This document shows positions 12,423-22,560 of a stretch of 64,000 nucleotides of DNA, one piece after another; position 1 is the first letter of the stretch, and every line of letters starts with the position of its first letter. Source of the stretch: Rapana venosa (taxonomy: Eukaryota > Mollusca > Gastropoda > Neogastropoda > Muricidae); contig CM054155.1 in assembly GCA_028751875.1 (NCBI GenBank), forward strand, positions 55,106,880 through 55,170,879, given 5' to 3'. Made by a program: the position numbers and the translations under genes. A model generated the notes under the pieces. That model saw only the letters and a program-made list of their open reading frames with translations, was not told where the DNA came from and ran no database searches.

Positions 12423-14500
12423 CGTGTGTTACACGTAATTATTTAGCGCACGTAAAAAAACCCACGGCAACGAGAGAGTTGTCCCTGGCAAAATTCTTAG
12501 AAAAAAGCCACTCTGATAGGGAAACAAATACAGCTGCAGCAAAAAAAAAAAAAAAAAAAAAAAAAAGGGTGAAAGGGTGGCGCAGCGCTAAGTGGCGACG
12601 CGTTCTCCCGCTCTCCCCGGGGAGAGCAGCCCGAATTTCACGGAGAGAAATCTGCCGTGACTTAAAGTGGTATGAAATAAAATCTGAGCGCTTTGATTTG
12701 TTGCTTTACAAGATTCAGCGCTATATAAATTCCATACATTATTATTATTATTATTATTATTATAAGTTGTGGCAGGCACAGTGCGTAAAGAGAAGCAGGT
12801 ATGGGGTCAAGATCACATGATTTTATAGTCATTCCTTTCAGTTTTATCTTGATTTATTTCTTGCTTGCTGGATGAAAGGAAAGGAGAAGAGTGCCAGTGA
12901 ATTGGAAATCTGAAGTTGCAGGCTGGAAAGAAGTCTGATCCAAACTGGAGCGAATGTTGCGGACTGTGTCAGAGAGGAATGCAGAAGATAGAGAAGGAAG
13001 TTCAGAGTGGTCATGGATACAAGGCAGGGGGCTAGCCTTTGCAGATCCAAGAACAGTACATGTGAGGGAAAAAAGAGATTTCATAGATGTGGCATCAAAA
13101 ACTTCAGAAGAATAATACTTTGTTTTTGTTGAATGAATTAAGGTTTTGACTTTGTTGATCTGTTTACGAAGAAGCTGTTTGTTTATTTCAGTTTTTGTTT
13201 TTGGCCATTGCCACGTTAGTTGTCAGCATTTCCGTTTTAAGAGCAGGATGTCATGGTTGTACCATGATGCACATGGCCTATCAGGCAGGAAATGGTCAGT
13301 AGGAGGAGCATGCTCATCAAAGAGTTGGCTGAGGACGGTATTGTAGTGTTTAGAAGGATCAGTATGGTCAGGGATTTGTGATAGGCGTTCGGCAGCTTGG
13401 GAAAGACAAGTTTGAATATCTATGGCCTTGAGGTTGCGACAGGTAATGCACTTTTTCTTGCTGATAGGCTTTGCAATGTTGAGAAAGAACAGAATAGCAG
13501 AATGATTGGAGAGCAGTTTGTCAGTGATAGATACAGACTGAGATATGACTAGACCTTGTGAAACATTGGTAATAAACCAGTCTAAAATGTGACCTAATCT
13601 GTGTGTTGGTTCATTTACAAGCTGGTAAAAAGAGTGATTTGACAAAGAAAGAAAAAGATGCTTGACATCAGGAGATGACTGGTTGTCGATGTGGAAGTGA
13701 ATGTCTCCAAGAATGATAAGTTTTTGGGGAGAGAGGCTGTAATGGTCAAGGAATGACTGAAACTCTTGGTGGAAAGCTGAAGATAACGTTATACAGTAAA
13801 TATAACCTTTTATATTTCAACGAAAACAACTTTCTAAAAACAATTTCCCAGGTGAATCTAGACAATCAGATATCCTTTCCTCACACAGAAATAACTTTTG
13901 TTGTGCTTTTAATATCATAACACACACAGTTTTTTGCAGGACAAAAACATGTTGTTTGTAATAGTATAAAGAGACAGGAGGCCCCTGCAATGCCTTTGAG
14001 CAACAATGGTCTATCCACAGAGCCCCCATTGTCGAAAGTTTTGAGATACATTCATTTGAAATAGTCCAGCTGCCAATGCAAGAATACTGGTCAAACCCTG
14101 CAAATGAGAGTGACGGGCTGAATTTTGGCAAACACATACTTTGGACCCTCCTACAATATTGGCATGGGAAACACAATATTGGCCAGTTGTTTCCCACTTA
14201 GTTTGATGATCAAAGATATATGGCCGACTTATCAAAGACTGGAAAAATCTAACGCATCTTTACTTGTTTATCTTCTTTTTTTTGAAGCAGCTCTTAATTA
14301 ATTGTACACAGTTTCTTTGTGGCATCAAAAATGACTGCAAGAATACACACAGTAATGACTGATACTAGATTTTTTAGCAAATCTATAATACGTAAGCATT
14401 TGAAAAAAAGAATATCGCTTTATCTATCTAACACAAACCCATGGCTCCAGGATTTCACGTTATTCTTTATAATGTATGGAGCTGCTGTATATTTTTTTCC

Positions 14501-14550
<50 letters not shown>

Positions 14551-14796
14551 GCGCACGCACGCGCGCATACACATGCGTGCACACACACATGCAAACACAC
14601 ATACACATGTGCACTGTGACAGTGTGATGATGACGTTCACTGAATTGGTTGACAAGGATTTGTAGAAAAAGAACATTTGACCAATACCAGCAGCAGCATA
14701 AGGCAGCAGCAGCAGCAGCAGCAGTAACAGCAACAACAACCAAAACAACCACAGTCTCACATATACCCACACATACAGACACACACACATACACAC

Positions 14797-14870
<74 letters not shown>

Positions 14871-17773
14871 GGACTTGCAGGAAAAAGGAAAGTACTGTCA
14901 TATGCTTTGATCCCTACTCCAGTCATCATGTCCACCCCATGAACACACGGCAGTACACTGTAAACTGGTTTTTAATTAAGCATTGACCGTATAATATGTT
15001 CTCCACAGGCAGCTTACAGCCACAGTGTGCTATACTCAGTTTTTCTCAGGCTCCTTCTCCCTGTGGCCATGTAGTCCACACAAGTCTCCCTTCACCCATT
15101 ATTCTGTTCTTTCTGCCAACCCATAGTCCAGGGCAGGGAAGGTCTGGTGCTTTCACCAAACACTGACCCCCCATAATCATGTGACCACTTTGGTAAACAG
15201 CTCATGGGGTATGCTGCTGAAGTACACTGAAAATAAATGGAATGTGCCCCAGTTGCCATCTTCCCTTTGTTCACATCCTCTTCCTGGTGTCATTCACACT
15301 TTGCAATCCACTGGTGCTGTCATACAACAGAACATTGAGGAGCCTCCATCACTGAGCAAGGTATGGGCAGGGTAGCTGGTTGTTCCATCATGAGCAGGAG
15401 GGCATCAGTCACTTGTGGCTATGCAGGCCATGTATTCTACACCCTAGACTTTCCTCTTCCAGAGAAGGACAAACAATCACACCCTGTCATTGTATGGAAG
15501 GCTGGCAAGGCTTTGGAGTACTTTGGAGAAAACGGAGTGGCAGTTGTGTGGGATGTTAGATATTTAAAGTATTTCCCAACTCCAAGAGCAATATACAGTT
15601 AAGAACTGCAGTTAACTGGACACAGGCAACGGCAAGTGCAACTATGTCAGTATCCGTTGTCCTGATGAAGACTTTCTGCAGGCCTCTGTGATACAGTCAT
15701 CCACATGGAGAGTTAGATGAGTGTCTTCTTCCTCATGGCTGCAAGGTTCTAGCCTTCTAGTGTCTTTGCTAGATGAGCACAGTGTTTTCTTGGCACTTGT
15801 TTATAATTATAAGGATCTTGTCATGGACTTGTGCTTTGTCCAAAGGAGTCTCTTTGAAGAACCTGAACAGTTCATTTTTGTTCTCATTTACCTACAGAAA
15901 ATGTTTCCAGTTTCCTGGAATCAGTGCTGAAGCCATAGCCCTTCTTCAAGCACCAGAACCTGGCTTTTTTTCCATGAAGCAGACTTCAAGCTGTCAGCCC
16001 TAATGGCTATAGACATCCAAAGCAATTAAAACCCATGACACTGAATCAAGTTGGCACAAAGTATATGGAAAGACAAATGACATCCAAGTATGCCTGGAAG
16101 GTAGTTGTCAGCTATGGTGATGGCATTTAGATGAGAGCAGCACCATCCACAAGGTTGGTATCTACTGACTGATGTACCTACTGGTTAGGCTGGCTTTTAC
16201 CTTGCCTGCAGATCATGAACAAAATTAATGGTAATATACGTGTAAAATGTACAATTCCAAAATGTTAGAAACCATGCTTTGAAGGATCCTGCACATTTAT
16301 TTTTTCCAAAGATTACATGACAAATGGTGAAAAACGCAACCTTCACGGGTCTGTTTTATATAAGCATCTGGAAATAAAAGATAACATGACATTTATGGTG
16401 ACATCATCAGATGGTATGATTTTTCACAGAATATCCTACGTTAAATGATGCCAGAAGGGAGCAGGCATTGAAAGAAACATGAAGGAAACCGACCTCGGGG
16501 AGTAAGCATGCTTTAGTTAAAAAACCCTGAAGACGTAGAATTGTTAAAGGATCTTGTACATTCTCAGCCTAAGGTTTAACAGATTGATTGATTGACCTTA
16601 ATCAATTAATAGCATGTACACTATTTGGCACCCTACTAGAAAATGTTCATGATGACAACCAACCTCTAGGGTACCCTGTACCTGTAGTAAAATAAAAAGG
16701 CAAAATTGTCCTATAACCTATAAGGTTGTAGGACAGCAATCGTCAGAGACCTCACTTCTCTGGGGGTCAGCATACTGAGGGAGGTGCCCATCTTCTCTCA
16801 CTCGCTGCTTTACCTTCCCTGACCTAATGAAGCAGGTACCCATTTACAGCTGGGTGAACTGGAGGAACTGTACGGAAGCCAAGGTGCGCAAATGGTTACT
16901 CATCCAATTGGTAACCATGCTTGACACTGCTTAGCTTGGCTGGGGGGAAGCGAGTGCTCGACCACTGAGCTATCTTGTCCGTACCTGTGGTGCAGATATG
17001 ATTTTTCAACATTGGTGTATCAGTCTACCTAGATTGCCCACGAGGTAATTTTCAGAGATGTATGTGAACGCTAGACACCTTACTTCACTGGATCAAACAG
17101 CTTGCTAACTTCAGCTGCCTGAGCACAATATCATTCACAGCAAAATATTCTGGACTAGCATGATGGTGTCTTTTTTTTAATCAAATCTGGTGAATCGATA
17201 TTCCTTTGTCTTCTTTTTAGCAACTTTAACCTCCTTTTTTGGAAGCAAAAACCACAAATCTGATCAGTTCTTTCATGATTGATTGGTAATGAGTCAAAGT
17301 GAAATAAATACCTATAGCTTGTTGTCCTAACCATGATTACCAATTTTTTAATGTTCAACCCTATTTCAGCTGACTGGCAGGAGGTGTCTGTCCGCCTGAT
17401 ATGCCCTGAACCATCAGTAAGGATTGGAGAAGTAAACCCACTGACCTGCTTAGTCAACATGACGGCTCTCAAACAGGAAGGCTGCCAACATGTGGGCCAA
17501 TACGTTATTTTTCAGCTGATTCACAACATACACAGTAGAAATAGGTACCCATTGTGTGTTACTTCAGTCCATGATTGTGACAACGAACAACAACCAGAAG
17601 GTTGCAAATGCACTACACAGGACGGGAAGGAACTGAGAAGATTCGAAATGGATTTCTATGGAGATGCCATAATGCCTCATAGCTCTTTTCTGGACTGTGA
17701 CGTGCCATGTTTGCCTAGAATCAAGCCCTCCAGACAAAGGTCTTCTGCCTGTCAACAAATGAGTTTTCCAGGT

Positions 17774-17831
<58 letters not shown>

Positions 17832-17836
17832 CTCTC

Positions 17837-17884
<48 letters not shown>

Positions 17885-19494
17885 ACAAACACACAATTTA
17901 TTGATAAATCAGCTGGTGACCATGTTCAGATATTTTTCAAGAAAAGAATGTAATTGAAATCTTAAAATACCAAAAGTTTTTAATACAATTTACGTACTGG
18001 ATTGTCTAACATGATTGCCATTTTAAAAAGCTTACAGTTACTTTGCCTTTTCGAATACTTGGGCTCAAAGAGATTATTTTGCGCAAATGAAAGCTACCAG
18101 TGACTTTGAAATTGAATCTGTAAAAAAACTTATAGTTACTTTGCGTTTTGGAATACTTGGGCTCAAAGAGATTATTTTGCTCAAATGAAAGCTACCAGTG
18201 ACTTTGAAATTGAATCTGAAATTCCAGTACAAAAATTTCTCCTTTATACTTTGATGGCATAAGTAATATTTTCTGAAAAGGGAAAGTGATTCCAAAATAC
18301 CAATACCCCTTGTGTGAGCAACACTTTGACGAGTGTCATCATCCATTCAGTGTAATGTACATTTTTACACACAAGCCACTAAGAACACAACACAATTTCG
18401 AAAAAAAGTAAACAAACTTACAATTAGAAGATCAGCCTAAAATATGTTTTCTATCTGTCTAGACTTTAAAGTGATGTAGAATGCGGATTATTGGTAAATT
18501 CCAGCGTCCAGTAAGTGTTTTGAAATAGAAAGAGTTGTTAAAATGGAAAGGGGGTGCAGTTGTTCTTAAAAAAATGAGCGCACTTGTACCCCCTACCAAA
18601 GTTAAGACGATATTGAAACTAATGTTGTTTGGTGAATGTTAGATATGCGTTTCTGAACATAGTCTAAAGTTCAGAGGTCTGTTTTAAAAATGCTTTATTG
18701 CTAATTAAAATTATCCTTTTGTCACCATCTAAAATTTATGTTGTTTTGACTACACATTTTTTCATAAAATAACAAAGAGTCCATTTCTCTTGTGTCCAAA
18801 GTTTCTAGGTTCGTTTCAAAGGGTTGTATGATATAAAAATGTCACTTGTTTGCTCATGATACTTCCAGTCTTACCACCTGCAATACACTACAGGTTGTTT
18901 AAATCATGGCAGGAAGGATTTGACACAACAAACACTTTGATTTTCCCACACAAAATGTAGTTAGAGAGGCATTTATGCAAAGTTGTTCAAGTATTTGGGC
19001 CTTATAAATCAATATTACTTAACATTTTATAGGCTTGGGCAGGTAGTCTATATTTAGCCATGTTTATTCATTGTAACTGATAAGTAATGTACTTTATATA
19101 TGAATTTAGATAGGCTGGATATCTGCCCAACTCACTATCAATTAAATAATTCAGTACTTTTCGATCAGCATACAATACTTTTTTTCACTGCTTACAAATG
19201 TAACTGGTCTATTTCAATTTCCACCTCAATACCCCATAATATGTGTAGAACAATAACAATCCAGTGTGTAGAATGATAACATTGTGTTTTCTCTTTGTAC
19301 AATAATAACTTTCCACTTCTTTTGTGTAGAATGATAACATTTTGATTTTTCTGTATAAAAGTATCCAACATTCTGGTTTCTCTGTGTAGAATGATAACAT
19401 TGTCTTTTTTCTGTGTAGAATGATATCATTAAAGTTTCTCTGTGTAGAATGAAAACATTATATGCGCCCCATATTGGGCAGTAGGCAGCGTTTG

Positions 19495-19554
<60 letters not shown>

Positions 19555-20708
19555 TATACAAACAACTACAATAATACATCAGGTTAACAAAACTACCTTT
19601 AAATGAGGAGAGACAGACAGACAAGTAGATAAAAATGTCTTTCATAATTGCAAAATGGACTTACCTTTATGACACATGTAGAAACAACCAACTAAAGGTT
19701 GTCTTTGCCACTAAATGGATTGTGACTTTCTGTTTTTAAAGGCATAGAATCTAAACTTAGCCAGTTTTACAATTTGCACAAGTTTCTATGACACTAACAC
19801 AGATAGGTTTTGATTTCTGAAACATGCTAGAGAATTCTTATTTGCCGTATATCTACTTTCTAATAAAATCCTGTTCCACCCAGTATGAAACCTAACAACC
19901 TAGTAGGTATAAACCTGGAAGTCATTAAGTCCATATATTTTTCTGGTTCTATTAAACATTTGAAGAAACTATATGTATTATAGCATGGCTTAATAGTCTG
20001 GTTTCCCTATGTAGAATGACCCCAACATTTTCGATTTTCTATGTAGAATGACCACAACATTTTGGTTTCTCTGTGTAGCATGATCCAATGTTTTGTTTTA
20101 TAAGTGGGGAATGATCCCAACATTCTGCTTTCTCTGTGTAGAATGATCCCAACATTCTGTTTTCTCTGTGTAGAAAGATCCCAACATTTTAGTTTCTCTG
20201 TGTAAAATGATAACATTCTGGATTCTCTTTGTAGAATGATAAAATAATTGTTTCTCTGTCTAGACTGGTATCATTTTGGTTTCTCTGTGTAGAATGACAA
20301 TATTCCGGCTTCTCTGTGTAGTATAACATTCTGGTTTCTCTGTGTAGAATGATCTCAACATTTCATACTCGTAATGTTGAATGATAACATTCTGGTTTCT
20401 CTGTGTAGAATGATATCAACATTTCGTTCTCTTTATGCTGTGTAGAATGAAAACATTCTGATTTCTATGTGTAGAATGACCCCAACATTCTAGTTTCTCT
20501 GTAAATGAATGGATCCATTAAAATAACAGTGTTACGTCTCTGTACAGCTCAATCATACTTTCCAATTCCTGCAGGTATCCAATCACAGCGGGCTACAGCA
20601 TCTAACAGTGATCGAATCAGATTCACCAATGCTCTGAAGATCATCATGTACATTAACAATGTGGCACTGATGCTGTCTCAACTCACAGTCACTGGGATAT
20701 GGGAATGA
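6280..20708 (+). CDS. Secreted or surface protein with two Cys-rich Ig-like modules (four exons, about 328 aa)
   Basis: Gene-level entry joining 6280-6340, 9615-10015, 17381-17771 and 20575-20708. Phases are 1, 0 and 1 and the joined frame has no internal stop. Residues 1-23 form a signal peptide with hydrophobic core 'GLLSLWALG' and a likely cut at VMA|NEE. Exons 2 and 3 each encode a cysteine-rich module, and both carry the same core: Cys, spacer, Cys, then Gly-Cys-x-Cys-Thr ('GCGCT' and 'GCKCT'), then an aromatic/hydrophobic strand and a final Cys. Spacing and alternating hydrophobic strands suggest an Ig-like fold, of the kind seen in lineage-specific extracellular families of gastropods. 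That is inference from pattern. No catalytic motif is seen. The last exon adds 43 residues with a weakly hydrophobic stretch and no strong membrane anchor. Function is unknown; adhesion or recognition is plausible. No AATAAA follows closely. Confidence 0.7.
6530..6640. repeat. (TA)n/(TTTA)n/(GT)n tract
   Basis: Compound simple repeat adjoining the A/T-rich 3' tail of a minus-strand SINE-B, in intron 1. Confidence 0.85.
6600..6905 (-). mobile_element. SINE-B copy (minus)
   Basis: Contains the family's reversed tail (rc of 'ATTATCCTCGATATAAAAGA'), the 'ATGGCCTGCTCTTCCAAAAAG' region, 'AAGATGTTCTGCACATGTTC' and 'TATAGTCTCATCCGAAGGAC' blocks. It runs into 'TTTGTCAAACTGGGAAGAAA', as in the head-2 copies at 44265 and 50105, but the tRNA-like head itself is missing. 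Confidence 0.8.
6905..7160 (-). mobile_element. Second, partial SINE-B copy (minus)
   Basis: Starts with a duplicated 'GGTCATCTGTTCCCACTGG' block and a short tandem of 'CTGGTCTACTATTTCA', followed by diverged 'ACAAGATGTTATGC' and 'TATAGTCTCATC' blocks. It directly follows the copy at 6600, so this is a tandem or nested pair. Confidence 0.65.
7160..7785. other. Intron 1 sequence, unassigned
   Basis: No recognised family. A 102-codon minus-strand open frame (7447-7755) lacks any motif and is not called. Confidence 0.4.
7785..8905 (-). mobile_element. SINE-C copy 3, interrupted or decayed (minus)
   Basis: 7785-7905 matches the 3' part of SINE-C ('GGTCACTTTGGTGGTATTCA'). 8490-8905 matches its central and 5' part ('CAACCCCAAAGGCG', 'ACAGAACTGTACTCT', 'ATACAGACTCCTGCAG'). 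Order and orientation agree with copy 1, so this reads as one old copy split by about 580 bp of unrelated sequence. Confidence 0.65.
8906..9614. other. Intron 1 sequence up to the exon 2 acceptor
   Basis: No recognised repeat. The last bases, 'GTTCTGCTTTCAG', form a good polypyrimidine tract and 3' splice site. Confidence 0.5.
9615..10015 (+). CDS. Ig-like gene exon 2 (first Cys-rich module)
   Basis: Residues 21-154. Acceptor TTTCAG at 9609-9614, donor C|GTAAGT at 10016 (phase 0). The start of the mature chain is followed by 'GLYFCLP' and a strand-like 'TVKIQFML'. A central Cys cluster contains 'GCGCTRK', then an aromatic-rich strand with 'FYFLEYNFVF' and a closing 'NVACVD'. Even spacing of cysteines suggests disulfide bonding outside the cell. 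An alternative phase-0 donor exists at 9977 (AAG|GTGCTC) but is weaker. Confidence 0.75.
10016..10544. other. Intron 2 start, unassigned
   Basis: AT-rich; no family recognised before the LINE 3' tail at 10545. Confidence 0.4.
10676..10740. repeat. (CA)n within the LINE 3' UTR
   Basis: Short CA-rich tract. The equivalent position in the 21722-22182 copy also has CA/CACG repeats (21880-21905), so it belongs to the element. Confidence 0.75.
12244..12770 (+). mobile_element. SINE-A, most complete copy, inserted in the LINE
   Basis: tRNA-like head with 'GGTGGTCTAGAGGTAACGCG' (A box) and 'GGCGGTTCG' (B box). The conserved body has 'CCATCCATTAGACCATGAG', 'TTTCGGATGAGACGATAAAC' and 'GCCACTCTGATAGGGAAAC', an internal A26 run at about 12540-12566, and 'CGGGGAGAGCAGCCCGAATT'. 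The 3' end, 'CAGCGCTATATAAATTCC' plus (ATT)n, is shared with the surrounding L2-type LINE, as expected if the LINE machinery mobilises the SINE. Confidence 0.85.
13796..14500. other. Intron 2 sequence, unassigned
   Basis: No recognised family. 13817-14235 has open frames on the minus strand without motifs. Confidence 0.4.
14500..14870. repeat. (CA)n tracts with CAG/CAA tract
   Basis: 14502-14610 CA with CACG interruptions; 14690-14745 CAG/CAA runs; 14770-14868 a long, nearly pure CA tract. All translated frames here are artefacts. Confidence 0.95.
14935..16260 (-). pseudogene. Decayed ORF of a repeated invertebrate gene family ('GNWKHFL ... VFIRTTDTDIVALA')
   Basis: Read on the minus strand from about 16260, several blocks follow in order despite stops and frameshifts: 'IPGNWKHFL' with 'VNENKNELFRFF' (15840-15940), 'GLQKVFIRTTDTDIVALAV' (about 15630-15690), 'AFHTMTGCD' (about 15490), and then 'SGRGK', 'VTDALLLM' (about 15390). 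These blocks match a protein family repeated in many copies in molluscs, cnidarians and other invertebrates and usually left uncharacterised, probably carried by a mobile element. Here it is a non-functional remnant in intron 2 of the Ig-like gene, antisense to it. Family recall is from memory. Confidence 0.6.
16260..16685. other. Intron 2 sequence, unassigned
   Basis: AT-rich sequence without recognised family; a short (GATT)n run near 16580. Confidence 0.4.
16686..16985 (-). mobile_element. SINE-D copy 1 (tRNA head fused to 5S-rRNA-like segment)
   Basis: On the minus strand the 5' end (16985) shows a tRNA-like A-box region, 'TAGCTCAGTGGTCGAGCACT'. The next segment (16896-16942) resembles the 3' half of 5S rRNA: 'AAGCTAAGCAGTGTCAAGC', then 'TGGTTACCAATTGGATGAG'. 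The unique body carries 'GGGAAGGTAAAGCAGCGAG', and the T-rich tail lies at 16686-16700. Other copies are at 26160-26365 and 62483-62790. Confidence 0.75.
16986..17380. other. Intron 2 end and exon 3 acceptor region
   Basis: No repeat recognised. Two AG acceptors lie close together: TTTCAG at 17369 and GGCAG at 17380. Only the second keeps frame with the phase-0 donor at 10016; the first leads to a stop within ten codons. Confidence 0.55.
17381..17771 (+). CDS. Ig-like gene exon 3 (second Cys-rich module)
   Basis: Residues 155-284 plus the first base of 285. Opens with 'EVSVRLICPEPS', then a 'PLTCLVN' strand, 'EGCQHVGQYVIFQLI', the shared 'EGCKCTT' core and 'LDCDVPC'. The same order of landmarks as exon 2 suggests tandem domain duplication. 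The donor CAG|GTAACT at 17772 (phase 1) opens straight into a (CT)n tract. 'NMT' is a possible N-glycosylation site. Confidence 0.72.
17778..17893. repeat. (CT)n(CA)n at the start of intron 3
   Basis: About 95 bp of CT with CTC interruptions, then CA repeats, beginning six bases after the exon 3 donor. Confidence 0.95.
18025..18219. repeat. 97-bp tandem duplication
   Basis: Two adjacent copies of a block containing 'GAATACTTGGGCTCAAAGAG' and 'GAAAGCTACCAGTGACTTTG', nearly identical, in intron 3. Confidence 0.85.
18220..19205. other. Intron 3 sequence, unassigned
   Basis: AT-rich, no family or exon recognised. Confidence 0.4.
19206..19480. repeat. About 29-bp minisatellite, first block
   Basis: Diverged units around 'TCTCTGTGTAGAATGATAAC' and ATTCTGG. 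The same family continues at 19990-20510. Confidence 0.85.
19494..19552. repeat. (GA)n tract
   Basis: About 58 bp of GA, between the two blocks of the 29-bp minisatellite. Confidence 0.95.
19553..19985. other. Intron 3 sequence between minisatellite blocks
   Basis: No recognised family. Confidence 0.4.
19990..20510. repeat. About 29-bp minisatellite, second block, each unit acceptor-like
   Basis: About 18 diverged units of 'GGTTTCTCTGTGTAGAATGA' plus about nine bases. Each unit has a pyrimidine stretch ending in AG and therefore looks like a 3' splice site on the gene's sense strand. The array stops about 65 bp before exon 4. Confidence 0.9.
20575..20708 (+). CDS. Ig-like gene exon 4 (terminal)
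   Basis: Acceptor TTCCTGCAG at 20566-20574, phase 1, so G of exon 3 joins GT to give Gly. Encodes 43 residues with 'ALKIIMYINNVALMLSQL', a moderately hydrophobic helix, then TGA at 20706-20708. Acceptor strength and phase match support it. The low similarity to any known domain leaves open that a different last exon is used in the real transcript. Confidence 0.55.
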
Positions 20709-21295
20709 GCGTCCTCAATCATCGTCACACACGTTTACAGGCCAAAGCTTTCTTCTAGTGCCCTGACTTCAAAGAAGTAATCATGCCTATTAATTGCAGC
20801 TACGTGAAAGCAACTAGTGTTTGATGTTTGTAATCAATGTAATGCTTTAAACAATCCATTCCTTCATGAACAAAACGAGGACATGGAAAAGTGCCCCTAT
20901 GAAAAACATTACTGACCCATGCTTACAAGCGTGTAGTTTTGTTTTCTGGTTTGACTCAGTTGACTTTCATGTGAAGACACCCAGTATTCATAAATGACTT
21001 CGAAATGTTAAACTTAAGGGTTGATAACACCCCTGTTGTTAAGTGCCCCTTTGCTTGATCCTTCCTTGCAGTGATGGGTGTCCTAGTTTAAGTATTGGGT
21101 ATGCGCCTTCGTGTGTGTGTGGGGGGAGGAGGGAGTCCTTGCTTAAAGCACAGTATGCTATTGTGTGTGTTTGTGTGGGTGGGTGGGTGAGGGGGTGTTC
21201 CTTGTTTTCAGCACAGTATGCTATAGCCTGATTGTGTGTGTGTGTGGGGGGGGGGGGGTGTCTGTGTGTGTCTGCATATGTGAATGTGTTCGCAT
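20709..21295. other. Downstream of the Ig-like gene
   Basis: Presumed 3' UTR then intergenic. No AATAAA or ATTAAA hexamer is seen in the first 400 bases. GT- and G-rich tracts lie at 21110-21290. Confidence 0.45.
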
Positions 21296-21722
21296 TCTTT
21301 CTGTGGTAATTGTTAAAATTTCTGTGCGAGTTGTTAACATTCATGCACTGTACCATGTTAGCATCCTTTATGTGCTAATTGTTAAAATCATTTTTATGCT
21401 AGTGGTTAGCGTCTTTGATATGCTAATTGTTAGCATTCTTTCCTGTGCTAGTTGTTAACATTCTTGCTGTTTTAATTGCAAGCATCCTTTCTGTACTAAC
21501 TAGCATCCTTTCCTGTGGTAATTGTAACATTCTTAACGTGTTAAATGGTAACATTCTTAAGATGCTAATAGGTAACATTCTTAACGTGCTAATAGGTAAC
21601 ATACTTAACGTGATGAATGGTAACATACTTAACGTGATAAATGGTAACATACTTAACGTGCTAAATGGTAACATACTTATCGTGCTAATAGGTAACATAC
21701 TTAACGTACTAACTGGTAGCAT
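21296..21722. repeat. About 24-bp minisatellite, left block
   Basis: Units of 'GCTAATTGTTAACATTCTTA' type, drifting to 'GCTAAATGGTAACATACTTA' near the right end. Interrupted at 21722 by a LINE fragment and resumed at 22185. Confidence 0.9.
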
Positions 21723-22182
21723 CCTTAATAATAATAATAAGAAGAAGAAGAAGAATACATGGAATTTAAATAGTGCGGTATCTTGAAAAAAAAACCAAAT
21801 CATAGCGCTTTCCTTCATCCCACTCATTCACATGCAGTTAGTTACAATTATTAGCTTTTTACAAATTCAAATGTATATACACACACGCACGCACGCTCAC
21901 ACATAAAGGTTATACACTTCGGCAGGCTGATGGGGTTTTGGCTGTTAAAGACAGGGACAAGAATGAGATGGAACAAGAGGGGAGAATCTTAGGTTTGAAA
22001 CAAATTAGTCTTGAGTCCGGATTTAAAAGCTTCATTAGAAGGCTTTTGGCGGAGGGAGAGAGGGAGGTCATTCCAGATCGATGGACCAGAAACAGAGAAA
22101 GAGCGACGGGCAACGGTGGACTGGTTGAATCTAGGTATTCTTAAGCACAAGGTGTCTGCAGCAGAGCGGAGGAACGAGGAAC
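21722..22182 (-). mobile_element. L2/CR1-type LINE 3' fragment inserted in the minisatellite
   Basis: Reads as the reverse complement of the same family as 10545-13795: an ATT/AAG-rich tail, 'ATGGAATTTAAATAGTGCGG', the CA-bearing 3' UTR, and the C-terminal coding end ('ISGPSIWNDLPLSL' homologue at 22040-22100). 5'-truncated. Confidence 0.85.
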
Positions 22183-22560
22183 ATAAATGTGCTAATTGTT
22201 AACATTCTAAGTGTGCTAATTGTTAACATTCTTAATGTGCAAGTTGTTAACATTCTTAATGTGCTAATTGTAACATTGTTAATGTGCTAATTGTTAACAT
22301 TCTTAATGTGCTAACTGTAACATTCTTAATGCGCTAATTGTAACATTGTTAATGTGCTAATTGTTAACATTCTTAATGTGCTAACTGTAACATTCTTAAT
22401 GCGCTAATTGTAACATTGTTAATGTGCTAATTGTTAACACCTTTCTGTGTTAGTTGTTAGCATCCTTTTTAAGCTAATCGTTAGCATCCTTGATGTGCTA
22501 ATTGTTAACATCCCTGCTCTGTACTTTGTTAGCATCCTTTCTAAGCTAAGCAACATCCTT
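22183..22560. repeat. About 24-bp minisatellite, right block
   Basis: Continuation of the left block, with a higher-order period of three units (about 70 bp) at 22260-22440. Confidence 0.9.

Larger units (their letters stand above)
10545..13795 (-). mobile_element. L2/CR1-type LINE, 5'-truncated, coding frame broken, split by SINE-A
   Basis: Non-LTR retrotransposon on the minus strand. From its 5' side (about 13795) it shows the end of the endonuclease domain ('LGDIHFH', then a 'PTHRLGHILDWF' segment), a linker, reverse transcriptase with 'FYADDSQIL' near 11630, and a C-terminal tail with 'SIWNDLPLSLR' near 10880. The 3' UTR ends in 'AGCGCTGTATAAATT' plus an ATT-rich tail at 10545-10620. The 5' end is truncated inside the endonuclease. 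Frameshifts and stops mean it is inactive. A full SINE-A copy (12244-12770) interrupts it. The clade assignment rests on motifs and on the ATT-type 3' tail. Confidence 0.85.

Noticed and set aside
16896..16942. 5S rRNA gene
   Set aside because: Only the 3' half resembles 5S rRNA and it is embedded in SINE-D.
17333..17380. Exon 3 starting at 17370 (TTTCAG acceptor)
   Set aside because: Needs a phase-1 donor; with the strong phase-0 GTAAGT at 10016 it runs into a stop, whereas 17381 keeps frame.
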